20,282 bases of DNA from JANQKX01 sp039028695 (lineage in GTDB: Bacteria > Pseudomonadota > Alphaproteobacteria > Kiloniellales > Kiloniellaceae), in the NCBI GenBank assembly GCA_039028695.1, contig JBCCHN010000090.1:1-20282 (forward strand), given 5' to 3'. The position numbers and the translations under genes are program-made. The notes under the pieces were generated by a model. The model ran no database searches, was not told the DNA's origin, and saw nothing but the letters and a program-made list of their open reading frames with translations. Below, piece by piece: positions 1 to 6,854 of this stretch (positions are counted from its first letter, which is position 1; the number at the start of each line of letters is the position of its first letter).

Positions 1-163
1 ATGCTTCGACTACGCCACCGGGGATGACGAGGACTGGAGTATGGACTGTCAGTGCGGGGCTGCTTGCTGCCGAGGCGTCGTCACGGGCCGCGATTGGCGG
101 TTGCCGGCACTTCAGGTGAAGTACGCCGGGTGGTTTTCCCACTACCTGACCCGCAAGATGTAA
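1..163 (+). CDS. SET domain protein-lysine methyltransferase, C-terminal fragment
   Basis: Only the last 53 codons are present; the frame enters from the left edge (first full codon at base 2) and ends with TAA at 161-163. The translation begins CFDYATGDDEDW and contains CQCGAACCRG. This cysteine pattern (C-x-C-G-x3-C-R-G) is the zinc-binding post-SET motif. The preceding DYATGDDEDW matches the Tyr-containing stretch that closes a SET domain. After the motif comes a short tail, RLPALQVKYAGWFSHYL, typical of compact bacterial SET proteins. These enzymes transfer methyl groups from S-adenosylmethionine to lysine side chains; the bacterial substrate is usually unknown. The catalytic core lies outside the window, so activity cannot be judged. 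The gene converges on the RidA gene, with 63 bp between the two stops. Family assignment is fairly sure from the motif; the exact substrate is not inferable. Confidence 0.75.
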   Translation, partial: CFDYATGDDEDWSMDCQCGAACCRGVVTGRDWRLPALQVKYAGWFSHYLTRKM

Positions 164-226
164 GCGGCGATATCTTCAGTCCTTAAGCAGCAGGAGAATC
201 AAAGGTCGGATCGCGAAAATTTCCGC

Positions 227-694
227 TTATTCGATCTCGGCGACGGCATCGACCTCGACGGACACATTCAAGGGCAAGGAGCCGGCCGACACCGCGGCGC
301 GGGCATGACGGCCCTTGTCGCCGAAAACCTCCACCATCAGGTCCGACGCGCCGTTGATTACCTTGGGCTGATCGGTGAAATCGGGGGTCGAGTTGACAAA
401 GCCCCCTAGCTTGATGATGCGTTTGACCCGGTCCAAGTCGCCGTCGCAGGCGCCTTTCAATTGGGAGATGATGTTGACGGCACAGAGTCTGGCGGCAGCT
501 TGCCCGTCCTCTAACGAGACGCTATCGCCCAGCTTTCCCAAATATTGTGGCGCGCCGTCCTTCATGGTGATCTGGCCCGAGACAAAAACCAAATTACCAC
601 TGACCACATAACCCACATAGTTGGCCACGGGGGCGGCTGCTTCCGGTACATCAATCCCCAGTTCGGCCAAGCGGCCGTCGATTTGTCCTGCCAT
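227..694 (-). CDS. RidA family protein (YjgF/YER057c/UK114)
   Basis: The 155-residue protein has the RidA layout: a central SGNLVFVSGQI strand, an AARLCAVNIISQLK helix, a VKLGGFVNS-like strand (IIKLGGFVNSTPDFTDQP), and a closing NVSVEVDAVAEIE strand. RidA proteins form trimers and hydrolyse reactive enamine/imine intermediates made by PLP enzymes. This one belongs to the slightly longer subgroup with the VINGASDLMVEVFGDKGRHAR signature. The arginine in GRHARAAV sits where RidA uses Arg to bind the substrate carboxylate. Members of this subgroup often have unproven activity, so the imine deaminase role is a family inference. The start ATG (692-694) is preceded by a good GAGGGAG ribosome-binding site. 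A strong hairpin separates the gene from nrdJ upstream, so it is probably transcribed alone. Confidence 0.9.
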   Translation of the reverse strand: MAGQIDGRLAELGIDVPEAAAPVANYVGYVVSGNLVFVSGQITMKDGAPQYLGKLGDSVSLEDGQAAARLCAVNIISQLKGACDGDLDRVKRIIKLGGFVNSTPDFTDQPKVINGASDLMVEVFGDKGRHARAAVSAGSLPLNVSVEVDAVAEIE

Positions 695-758
695 TTAAAT
701 CTCCCTCAATTGCTTGGCCGTGATCACCGGGCCATTGATACAACAAAAAGCGCAAAGG

Positions 759-789
759 TAAAGGGCCGCCGGATCAGGGCGGCCCTTTA
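759..789 (-). terminator. Strong hairpin downstream of nrdJ
   Basis: TAAAGGGCCGCC (759-770) pairs perfectly with GGCGGCCCTTTA (778-789) around a 7-base loop. On the minus strand it begins about 26 bases past the nrdJ stop and is followed by CCTTTGCGCTTTTTG, a broken T-rich tract. The 12-bp GC-rich stem suits a factor-independent terminator of nrdJ. It lies 65 bases before the RidA start, so it should insulate the two genes. Confidence 0.7.
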
Positions 790-814
790 AGGACATCGGT
801 CCAGATTATGAACC

Positions 815-3800
815 TTAGGAGCAGCCGCTGGTGCTGCCGCAGGTGGCGCATTTCAAGCAAGTGCCATTACGCACCAAGGTGAAGTTTCCGCAATCACCGC
901 AAGAGTCGCCTTCATAGCCTTTCATGCGCGCTTCGCGGACCTGTTCCAGCCTTTGGTCCACCTGGGCCATGACGGGCGCCTCGGCCGGCATGACGGCAGG
1001 AGAGGCTTCTTGGGCGGTGGCCATCGATGCTCCTCCCGATAGGCTGGCGTCGGACGCACCCGCGTCACCTGCACCGCCGGCGAAGACCAAGAGTTGATTG
1101 CGCACATAGCCGGTGGAGGCATAACGCCGAAGACTGATTTCCACCGCGTTTCGATCGGCCTGCTCCAGGTCCGCTTGGGCATCACCGCTACCGACCGAAT
1201 CCGGCGATATGTCGTTGGGCTCCACATGGGCCAAGTCATTGCGACCCAGGTAGGAGATGGCCAGCTCACGGAAGATATAGTCCAGCACCGAGGTCGCCAT
1301 CTTGATGGCATCGTTACCGGCGACCATGCCCGAAGGCTCGAAGCGGGTGAAGGTATAGGCCTCCACATACTCTTCCAGCGGAACGCCGTATTGCAGGCCA
1401 ATGGAGATTGCGATGGCGAAATTGTTCATCAAGGAGCGGAAGGCGGCCCCTTCCTTATGCATGTCGATGAAGATTTCACCAAGGGCGCCGTCTTCATACT
1501 CGCCGGTGCGCAAATAAACCTTGTGCCCGCCGACAATGGCCTTTTGGGTGTAGCCTTTTCGCCGTTGCGGTAGGCGCCGGCGTTCCTGGACCTGCTCGAT
1601 CACGCGCTCGATGACTCGCTCGGCAACGATCTGGGCCCGTTCCGGCGCCGCTGCGGCCACAAGGTCATCCCGCAAGTCCTCACTGTCGTCCGCATCGACC
1701 CCGTCGAACAGGTTGGATGACAAAGGCTGTGAGAGTTTGGAGCCGTCCCGATAGAGGGCGTTTGCCTTAAGACCCAAGCGCCAGGAGAGGAGATAGGCCT
1801 CCTTACAGGCCTCAACATCACAGTCGCCCGGCATGTTGATGGTCTTGGAAATAGCCCCTGAAATAAACGGCTGTGAGGCTGCCATCATGTGAATGTGGCT
1901 TTCCACGGACAAATAGCGCTTGCCCAAACGGCCGCAAGGGTTGGCGCAGTCGAAGACGGCAAGGTGCTCGTCCTTAAGGTAAGGCGCGCCTTCCAAAGAC
2001 ATAGCACCGCAGCAATAGGTGTTGGCGGCCTCAATATCGGCGCGGGAGAAACCCAACCACGCCAAGAGGTCGAATCCGACATCGTCTAGAGACGCCGCCG
2101 GCACACCCAAGGTATCGGTGCAAAAATCAGCGCCCAGGGACCACTTGTTAAAGGCAAACTTGATATCAAAGGCATTAGCCAGGGAGTTCTCGAGAACCTG
2201 CAAGGCATCGTCGGTGAAGCCTCTGGACCGCAGCTTCTCATGATTGACGCCAGGTGCGTCCCGGAGGGTCCCATGGCCGACGGCGTAGCGGATGATCTCC
2301 TGGCACTGCGCGTCGTCATAGCCTAGGGTTGCGAGGGCTTCCGGAACGGTCCGATTGATAATCTTGAAATAGCCACCGCCCGCCAATTTCTTGAACTTAA
2401 CGATAGCAAAGTCGGGCTCAATGCCGGTGGTATCGCAATCCATCACCAAACCAATGGTGCCGGTTGGGGCGATTACCGTGGTCTGCGCATTGCGATAGCC
2501 ATGTTCCTGGCCCAGCTTCAGCGCTCTATCCCAGCTCTTTTTTGCCGCCGCGACCAAGGCTTCATCGGGGCAGTTGGCCGCATCCAACGGCACCGGCGTG
2601 ACGGTTAGGCCCTGATAGCCGTCGCCTTTGCCCAGAGCTGCCTGGCGATGATTGGCCATAACCCGCAGCATCTCGTCCCGATTTTTTTCATAACCGGGAA
2701 AGGCGCCCAGTTCTTCGGCCATTTCTGCCGAGGTGGCATAGGCAGCCCCGCTCATAAGGGCGGAGATGGACCCGCACAGAGCGCGGCCTTCAACAGAATC
2801 GTAAGATAGGCCCGAGGCCATCAAGAGGCCGCCCAGGTTGGCAAAGCCCAATCCCAAAGTCCGGTACTCGTAAGACAGTTGAGCGATTTCCTTGGCCGGG
2901 AACTGAGCCATAAGGACGGAAATCTCCAGGGCAATGGTCCACAGGCGAACCCCGTGCTCGAAGCCCTCGATGTCAAAGCTTCCATCTTCGTTGCGGAAAG
3001 CCATCAGATTGAGCGAGGCCAGATTGCAGGCCGTGTCGTCCAGGAACATGTATTCCGAACAGGGATTCGACGCATTGATCCGGCCCGAGTTAGGGCAGGT
3101 GTGCCATTCGTTAATGGTGCTGTCGAATTGCAGGCCTGGATCGGCACAGCTCCAGGCGGCAAAACCGATCTGTTCCCACAGCTCTTTCGCCCGAACCACC
3201 TTGGCGGTCTGGCCATCGGTCCGATTTGTCAAAGCCCAGTCGTCATCCCGCTGCATGGCCTCGATGAAGCTATTGGGAATTCGAATGGAGTTGTTGGAGT
3301 TCTGACCCGAGACAGTCAGGTAGGCATCCGAATCCCAGTCCGTGTCATAAGTCGCGAAATCGATCTTGGAAAAACCCTGACGGGCGTACTGGATCACCCG
3401 GTAGACATAGTTCTCGGGAATCATGGCCGCGCGGGCCGCCCGCATCGCCCGCTTGAGCGACTTGTTTTTTTTCGGATCGAAGGCCGCTTCGGCCAGGGCG
3501 CCGTCCGCATCTCGATCGGGCCAGGCATAACAGGCCCCAATAATCTCGTTGAGATGCTTTCGGCATTGCTTGGAGCCGGACACCAAGGCGGCGACCTTTT
3601 GCTCCTCGACCACTTTCCAGGAGATGAAATCCTCGATATCCGGGTGATCCACATCCACGCTGACCATCTTGGCGGCCCGACGGGTGGTGCCGCCGGACTT
3701 GATGGCTCCGGCCGCCCGGTCACCAATTTTAAGGAAGCTCATAAGACCGGAGGATTTGCCACCCCCTGCCAAGGGCTCGTTGGCGCCGCGAATCCGGGAG

Positions 3801-4504
3801 AAGTTAGATCCGGTACCCGAGCCATATTTAAAGAGACGGGCCTCGCGCACCCAAAGGTCCATGATGCCGCGCTCGTTGACCAGGTCGTCCTCGACCGATT
3901 GGATGAAACAGGCGTGGGGCTGGGGATGTTCATAAGCGCTATCGGAACGCACCAGGTCTCCGCTTTGATAGTCCACGAAGAAGTGCCCTTGGCCGGGCCC
4001 ATCAATGCCATAGGCCCAATGCAAGCCCGTGTTGAACCACTGCGGCGAGTTTGGGGCCGACATCTGCCGCGCCAACATATAGCGCATCTCGTCGAAGTAA
4101 GCTTGGGCGTCTTCTTCCTGATCGAAGTAGCCGCCTTTCCAACCCCAGTAGGTCCATGTTCCCGCTAGGCGGTCAAAAACCTGCTTAGCCGACGTCTCGC
4201 CCGTGAAGCGATCACCTTCGGGTAGCCGGGCCAAGGCCTTTTGGTCGGGAACTGACCGCCATAGCCAGGACGGCACCGTGTGCTCTTCAACCTTTTTGGA
4301 TTCGACGGGCACGCCTTTTTTGCGGAAGTACTTTTGCGCCAGGATATCCGAGGCAACCTGCGACCAGCGGGCCGGCACTTCGACATTCTCGGCTTGAAAG
4401 ACAATCGAGCCGTCGGGATTACGAATTTCGCTGGATGTGCGGCGAAATTCGATTTGGTCATATACATCTGAGCCAGACTGAGTGAATCGGCGGACGATCC
4501 GCAT
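815..4504 (-). CDS. nrdJ: Adenosylcobalamin-dependent (class II) ribonucleoside-diphosphate reductase
   Basis: This enzyme reduces ribonucleotides to deoxyribonucleotides, using a thiyl radical generated from adenosylcobalamin and so needing no oxygen. The 1229 residues fit the long alphaproteobacterial NrdJ type. Visible landmarks are PNSPQWFNTG (about 151-160), the redox cysteine C199 in PHACFIQSV, the active-site NPCSE with thiyl cysteine C482, and the partner C493 in TACNLASLNL. The C482-C493 spacing of 11 equals that of the Thermotoga enzyme. APTGTIG follows further on. A C-terminal TSCPD-type region (KAIVGGHKVYLRTGEYEDG) precedes a final cysteine cluster, CGDCGNF...CLKCATCGSTSGCS, the expected re-reducing/zinc tail. 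Start ATG (4502-4504) has AGGGGGA about 8 bases upstream. No class I subunit genes are in the window. Candidate NrdR boxes lie upstream, and I see no B12-box riboswitch. Confidence 0.97.
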   Translation of the reverse strand: MRIVRRFTQSGSDVYDQIEFRRTSSEIRNPDGSIVFQAENVEVPARWSQVASDILAQKYFRKKGVPVESKKVEEHTVPSWLWRSVPDQKALARLPEGDRFTGETSAKQVFDRLAGTWTYWGWKGGYFDQEEDAQAYFDEMRYMLARQMSAPNSPQWFNTGLHWAYGIDGPGQGHFFVDYQSGDLVRSDSAYEHPQPHACFIQSVEDDLVNERGIMDLWVREARLFKYGSGTGSNFSRIRGANEPLAGGGKSSGLMSFLKIGDRAAGAIKSGGTTRRAAKMVSVDVDHPDIEDFISWKVVEEQKVAALVSGSKQCRKHLNEIIGACYAWPDRDADGALAEAAFDPKKNKSLKRAMRAARAAMIPENYVYRVIQYARQGFSKIDFATYDTDWDSDAYLTVSGQNSNNSIRIPNSFIEAMQRDDDWALTNRTDGQTAKVVRAKELWEQIGFAAWSCADPGLQFDSTINEWHTCPNSGRINASNPCSEYMFLDDTACNLASLNLMAFRNEDGSFDIEGFEHGVRLWTIALEISVLMAQFPAKEIAQLSYEYRTLGLGFANLGGLLMASGLSYDSVEGRALCGSISALMSGAAYATSAEMAEELGAFPGYEKNRDEMLRVMANHRQAALGKGDGYQGLTVTPVPLDAANCPDEALVAAAKKSWDRALKLGQEHGYRNAQTTVIAPTGTIGLVMDCDTTGIEPDFAIVKFKKLAGGGYFKIINRTVPEALATLGYDDAQCQEIIRYAVGHGTLRDAPGVNHEKLRSRGFTDDALQVLENSLANAFDIKFAFNKWSLGADFCTDTLGVPAASLDDVGFDLLAWLGFSRADIEAANTYCCGAMSLEGAPYLKDEHLAVFDCANPCGRLGKRYLSVESHIHMMAASQPFISGAISKTINMPGDCDVEACKEAYLLSWRLGLKANALYRDGSKLSQPLSSNLFDGVDADDSEDLRDDLVAAAAPERAQIVAERVIERVIEQVQERRRLPQRRKGYTQKAIVGGHKVYLRTGEYEDGALGEIFIDMHKEGAAFRSLMNNFAIAISIGLQYGVPLEEYVEAYTFTRFEPSGMVAGNDAIKMATSVLDYIFRELAISYLGRNDLAHVEPNDISPDSVGSGDAQADLEQADRNAVEISLRRYASTGYVRNQLLVFAGGAGDAGASDASLSGGASMATAQEASPAVMPAEAPVMAQVDQRLEQVREARMKGYEGDSCGDCGNFTLVRNGTCLKCATCGSTSGCS

Positions 4505-4559
4505 GCTTTTTTCCCCCTAAAATACAAAATAAAGTCAGCGATGCCGACGAACGCCCGCG

Positions 4560-4620
4560 CCTAGACCGCTCGCCGCGCATCCCCCCAAAACCATCCACCG
4601 AGTTGACCTAGTCCGCTCGC
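4560..4620. repeat. Imperfect 14-bp direct repeat in the nrdJ leader region
   Basis: CCTAGACCGCTCGC (4560-4573) and CCTAGTCCGCTCGC (4607-4620) match at 13 of 14 bases, 47 bp apart. They sit between the nrdJ start and the candidate NrdR boxes. A shorter CCTAGCGG (4663-4670) lies within the first box. Function is unknown; regulator binding or a leader RNA role is possible. Confidence 0.55.
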
Positions 4621-4654
4621 AAACGGCCAGATTTCGTGATGGGGCGGGATTTAA

Positions 4655-4690
4655 ACACAATACCTAGCGGTCATCCACAACAATTTGTGA
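4655..4690 (-). promoter_or_regulatory. Candidate tandem NrdR boxes upstream of nrdJ
   Basis: On the minus strand, CCGCTAGGTATTGTGT (4670-4655) matches 12 of 16 bases of the NrdR-box consensus ACACTATATATTGTGT as I remember it, with a perfect right half. TCACAAATTGTTGTGG (4690-4675) matches 10 of 16. The two sites start 20 bp apart, about two helical turns, which suits paired NrdR binding. NrdR represses ribonucleotide reductase genes in most bacteria. No clean -35/-10 pair stands out, so the promoter position is not fixed. The call rests on position plus partial consensus. Confidence 0.4.
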
Positions 4691-4765
4691 TGAATTTATG
4701 AAAGGACACAGCATCTAGTAGCCCCATGAACTGGAGTCCCATGAACTATCCATGGTCTGCCGCCT

Positions 4766-5347
4766 TTATCTCATAGACTGCTTTAAGGAGGGCGGGGCGA
4801 GCTCATTGCGCCGCCACTCCGGGGCCCCTTTTGAGGGGGGTATGTGTTGGACTGGGCAGGCGTTGGGCAGGTCCCAAGCTCTGTGGAAGGGGGCAAAGCG
4901 TTCTACAGCCCAATAGGTGCCGCCATGGGCCACAATCAAGACCGGTCCGGGTGCGGAGAGGGCGAGGTTGAGCCCACCCAAGGCGCGTTGCAAAAACGAC
5001 TCCAGGGACTCGGCCCCGTTCGGCACGGCGCCGCCGAGCCAATCTTCGAACCAGCCGTCTTTTGGCAGTCCTTCACGGTCACCCCAGTTACTTTCTTTAA
5101 GGTCGTCAATGACCTGTAGCGGAAGGTTCAAAGCTTTTTGAAAAACCTCGGCTGTTTCCAGAGCCCTTTGCAGGGGACTCGAAAAGATGCTGGTGATGGA
5201 GCACTGCCGAAGCCCGGCAACGGCATCTCGAGCTTGGGCCTTGCCGGTGGCATTTAAGGGCACGTCTGTTTGACCCTGAGCGCGATTCGCCAGATTCCAA
5301 TCGGTCTGGCCATGACGCAGGTAAAAAAAGGGTTTGCGGGTGAGCAT
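4766..5347 (-). CDS. Histidine phosphatase family protein (phosphoglycerate mutase-like)
   Basis: The 193-residue protein carries the branch-1 histidine phosphatase signature LRHGQTDWN at residues 10-18, with nucleophile H12. R61 lies in SSPLQRALETA, E85 in LKESNWGDREG is the likely proton donor, and the second catalytic histidine H141 is in VAHGGTYW. These enzymes remove phosphate from small molecules or proteins through a phosphohistidine. Family members include cofactor-dependent phosphoglycerate mutases, CobC-type alpha-ribazole phosphatase and broad phosphatases. Nearness to the B12-dependent nrdJ could hint at a CobC-like role, but sequence alone does not show this. No signal peptide or membrane segment is visible. 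The start ATG is preceded by an AGGAATGAGG stretch. The gene is about 260 bp upstream of nrdJ and likely separately transcribed. Confidence 0.88.
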   Translation of the reverse strand: MLTRKPFFYLRHGQTDWNLANRAQGQTDVPLNATGKAQARDAVAGLRQCSITSIFSSPLQRALETAEVFQKALNLPLQVIDDLKESNWGDREGLPKDGWFEDWLGGAVPNGAESLESFLQRALGGLNLALSAPGPVLIVAHGGTYWAVERFAPFHRAWDLPNACPVQHIPPSKGAPEWRRNELAPPSLKQSMR

Positions 5348-5455
5348 CGCGGCTTTGCCTCATTCCTGCCGGGTTCGCTTCATAGCGGAGGAGAGACAGT
5401 TCTTCAGAAAATTCTGGCGCCTTTGAGGCGGCAGAAAAATTTTTTGACAAATGCG

Positions 5456-5481
5456 CACCTAGGGCCGGCCCTACAAGGGTG
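5456..5481 (-). terminator. GC-rich palindrome downstream of the kinase operon
   Basis: TAGGGCCGGCCCTA (5460-5473) is a perfect 14-bp palindrome. Flanking CACC (5456-5459) and GGTG (5478-5481) add an outer, asymmetric pairing. It starts 6 to 8 bases past the stop of the hybrid kinase on the minus strand. No T-run follows, so it may be a weak terminator, an mRNA 3'-end stabiliser or a protein-binding site. Confidence 0.4.
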
Positions 5482-5486
5482 TCCAC

Positions 5487-6845
5487 CTATGCCGGATTGT
5501 TGTCTTTTTGGCTGCGTTCTCTTGGAAAGTGCAGACTGGCGCAGGTGCCATGGCCGGCCGCGCTATCCAAGGTCAGGCGGCCACCATGCAGCTCGATCAA
5601 GGCTTTGGTAATGGCCAGGCCCAGGCCGGTTCCTTCAAATTTACGGTTCAGGGCGCCATCTACTTGGGCGAACGGCGTCAAAGCCAGGTTAACCTCTTCT
5701 TGGGACATGCCGATCCCGCGGTCATGCACCTGAATGGTTGTGCCTTCACCACTTTCTTGGCAGAGCTTGATGTCAATTGGTTCAGATGGGTCTGAGAATT
5801 TTTTGGCATTCGACACGAGGTTTAGGACCATCTGTCGGACAGCCCGCTGGTCCGCATACAAACGGGGCACCTGGGCGTCGTCGCGCAAGAGAATCCTTGC
5901 GGCCGCTTCGGCCTCGACTTCGCCACCTGAAGGATCCGAGGGGGTCATACGAGAAACGCAGCCCTCCATTTCCGCCCTAAGATCCAGCCAGGCTTCCTGA
6001 AGGGTATAGTTTCTAGAATCGATGTTAGAAAAGTCAAGAATGCTATTGATAATACTTAGTAAATGCTTTCCACTTTGACCGATATCTCGTGCATATTCCA
6101 CATAACGAGGATCGTCGATGGCGCCAAAGAGCTGATTCTCGATCACCTCGGAAAATCCGATAATGGCATTCAGCGGCGTGCGCAATTCATGGCTCATATT
6201 GGCGAGAAAGCGGGATTTGGCTCGCGCGCCTTGTTCGGCTTGATCCTTGGCCTTTTCCAATTCGGCCGTGCGGCTTTGGATCTGATCTTCGAGATCTTGG
6301 TGGATGTGGGATAGTACCCGATCCGCATTCCATTTGGCGCAAAGGGTAGTGGCAAATTGTTTGATTTCCTGGCTGTGCAGGGGCTTTTGCAAGTAAAATA
6401 AGCGATCAGCTGGAGGCACTTGCACGGCAATCTCACTTGCCGTCATATCAGAGAATCCGGTGAGTATCACGATGATCGCGTTGGGATCCCGCTCGCGGAT
6501 CGCCTTGGCCGTCGCGACGCCGTCTGGGCCGGGAGGCATGCGCAGATCCAAAAACACCACGCCGATGGGGCGACCGTTGCTTTGTGCCTCTTCGAAAGCG
6601 CGCACCGCGGCATCACCTTGGCGACATTCAACGAGCTCGAAGTCGCTGGACTCGCGCGTTTTTTCGTGGGCGCCGAAAAGTTCCTGCGCTAGGTCCCCGA
6701 GTTCGCATCGGTTCGATGATGATATGCCCGGGCAAAGTGTGGCTTGAAATTCCTCGAGAATGAGCGGTTCATCGTCCGCGATCAGGATGCGTTGAGGCCC
6801 TGCCGGGTCAATCATATCATTTTTTATAATGGAAAGTGCCGTCAT
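5487..6845 (-). CDS. Hybrid sensor kinase: N-terminal receiver, HisKA and HATPase domains
   Basis: The 452-residue soluble protein starts with a receiver domain (about 18-165). It has the acidic pair D24/D25 in IADDEP, phospho-acceptor D100 in VFLDLRMP, T129 in ILTG, and K154 in LQKPL. About 30 extra residues (roughly 38-68) are inserted between the first helix and the second strand. A predicted coiled coil (about 180-210) leads to HisKA with H219 in MSHELRTPLNAIIGFSEV. The HATPase domain (about 335-440) has the N-box around N342-N346, G1 box DRGIGM, and G2 box GTGLGL. All catalytic boxes look intact. There is no membrane segment, sensor domain or output domain. It lies 9 bp after the CHASE4 kinase and should be co-transcribed and co-functional. 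The receiver probably takes phosphate from that kinase or another, and gates this kinase. The final target is not in the window. Confidence 0.93.
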   Translation of the reverse strand: MTALSIIKNDMIDPAGPQRILIADDEPLILEEFQATLCPGISSSNRCELGDLAQELFGAHEKTRESSDFELVECRQGDAAVRAFEEAQSNGRPIGVVFLDLRMPPGPDGVATAKAIRERDPNAIIVILTGFSDMTASEIAVQVPPADRLFYLQKPLHSQEIKQFATTLCAKWNADRVLSHIHQDLEDQIQSRTAELEKAKDQAEQGARAKSRFLANMSHELRTPLNAIIGFSEVIENQLFGAIDDPRYVEYARDIGQSGKHLLSIINSILDFSNIDSRNYTLQEAWLDLRAEMEGCVSRMTPSDPSGGEVEAEAAARILLRDDAQVPRLYADQRAVRQMVLNLVSNAKKFSDPSEPIDIKLCQESGEGTTIQVHDRGIGMSQEEVNLALTPFAQVDGALNRKFEGTGLGLAITKALIELHGGRLTLDSAAGHGTCASLHFPRERSQKDNNPA

Positions 6846-6854
6846 AGCCGTCCT

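Noticed and set aside
2879..4168. Long plus-strand open frame (429 codons) opposite nrdJ
   Set aside because: It is fully antisense to the well-supported nrdJ coding sequence and has no recognisable domain; long opposite frames are common in GC-rich coding DNA.
4505..4765. Cobalamin riboswitch upstream of the B12-dependent nrdJ
   Set aside because: I looked for a B12-box-like stretch in the minus-strand leader and saw none; NrdR-type control is the better fit. A covariance-model search would settle it.
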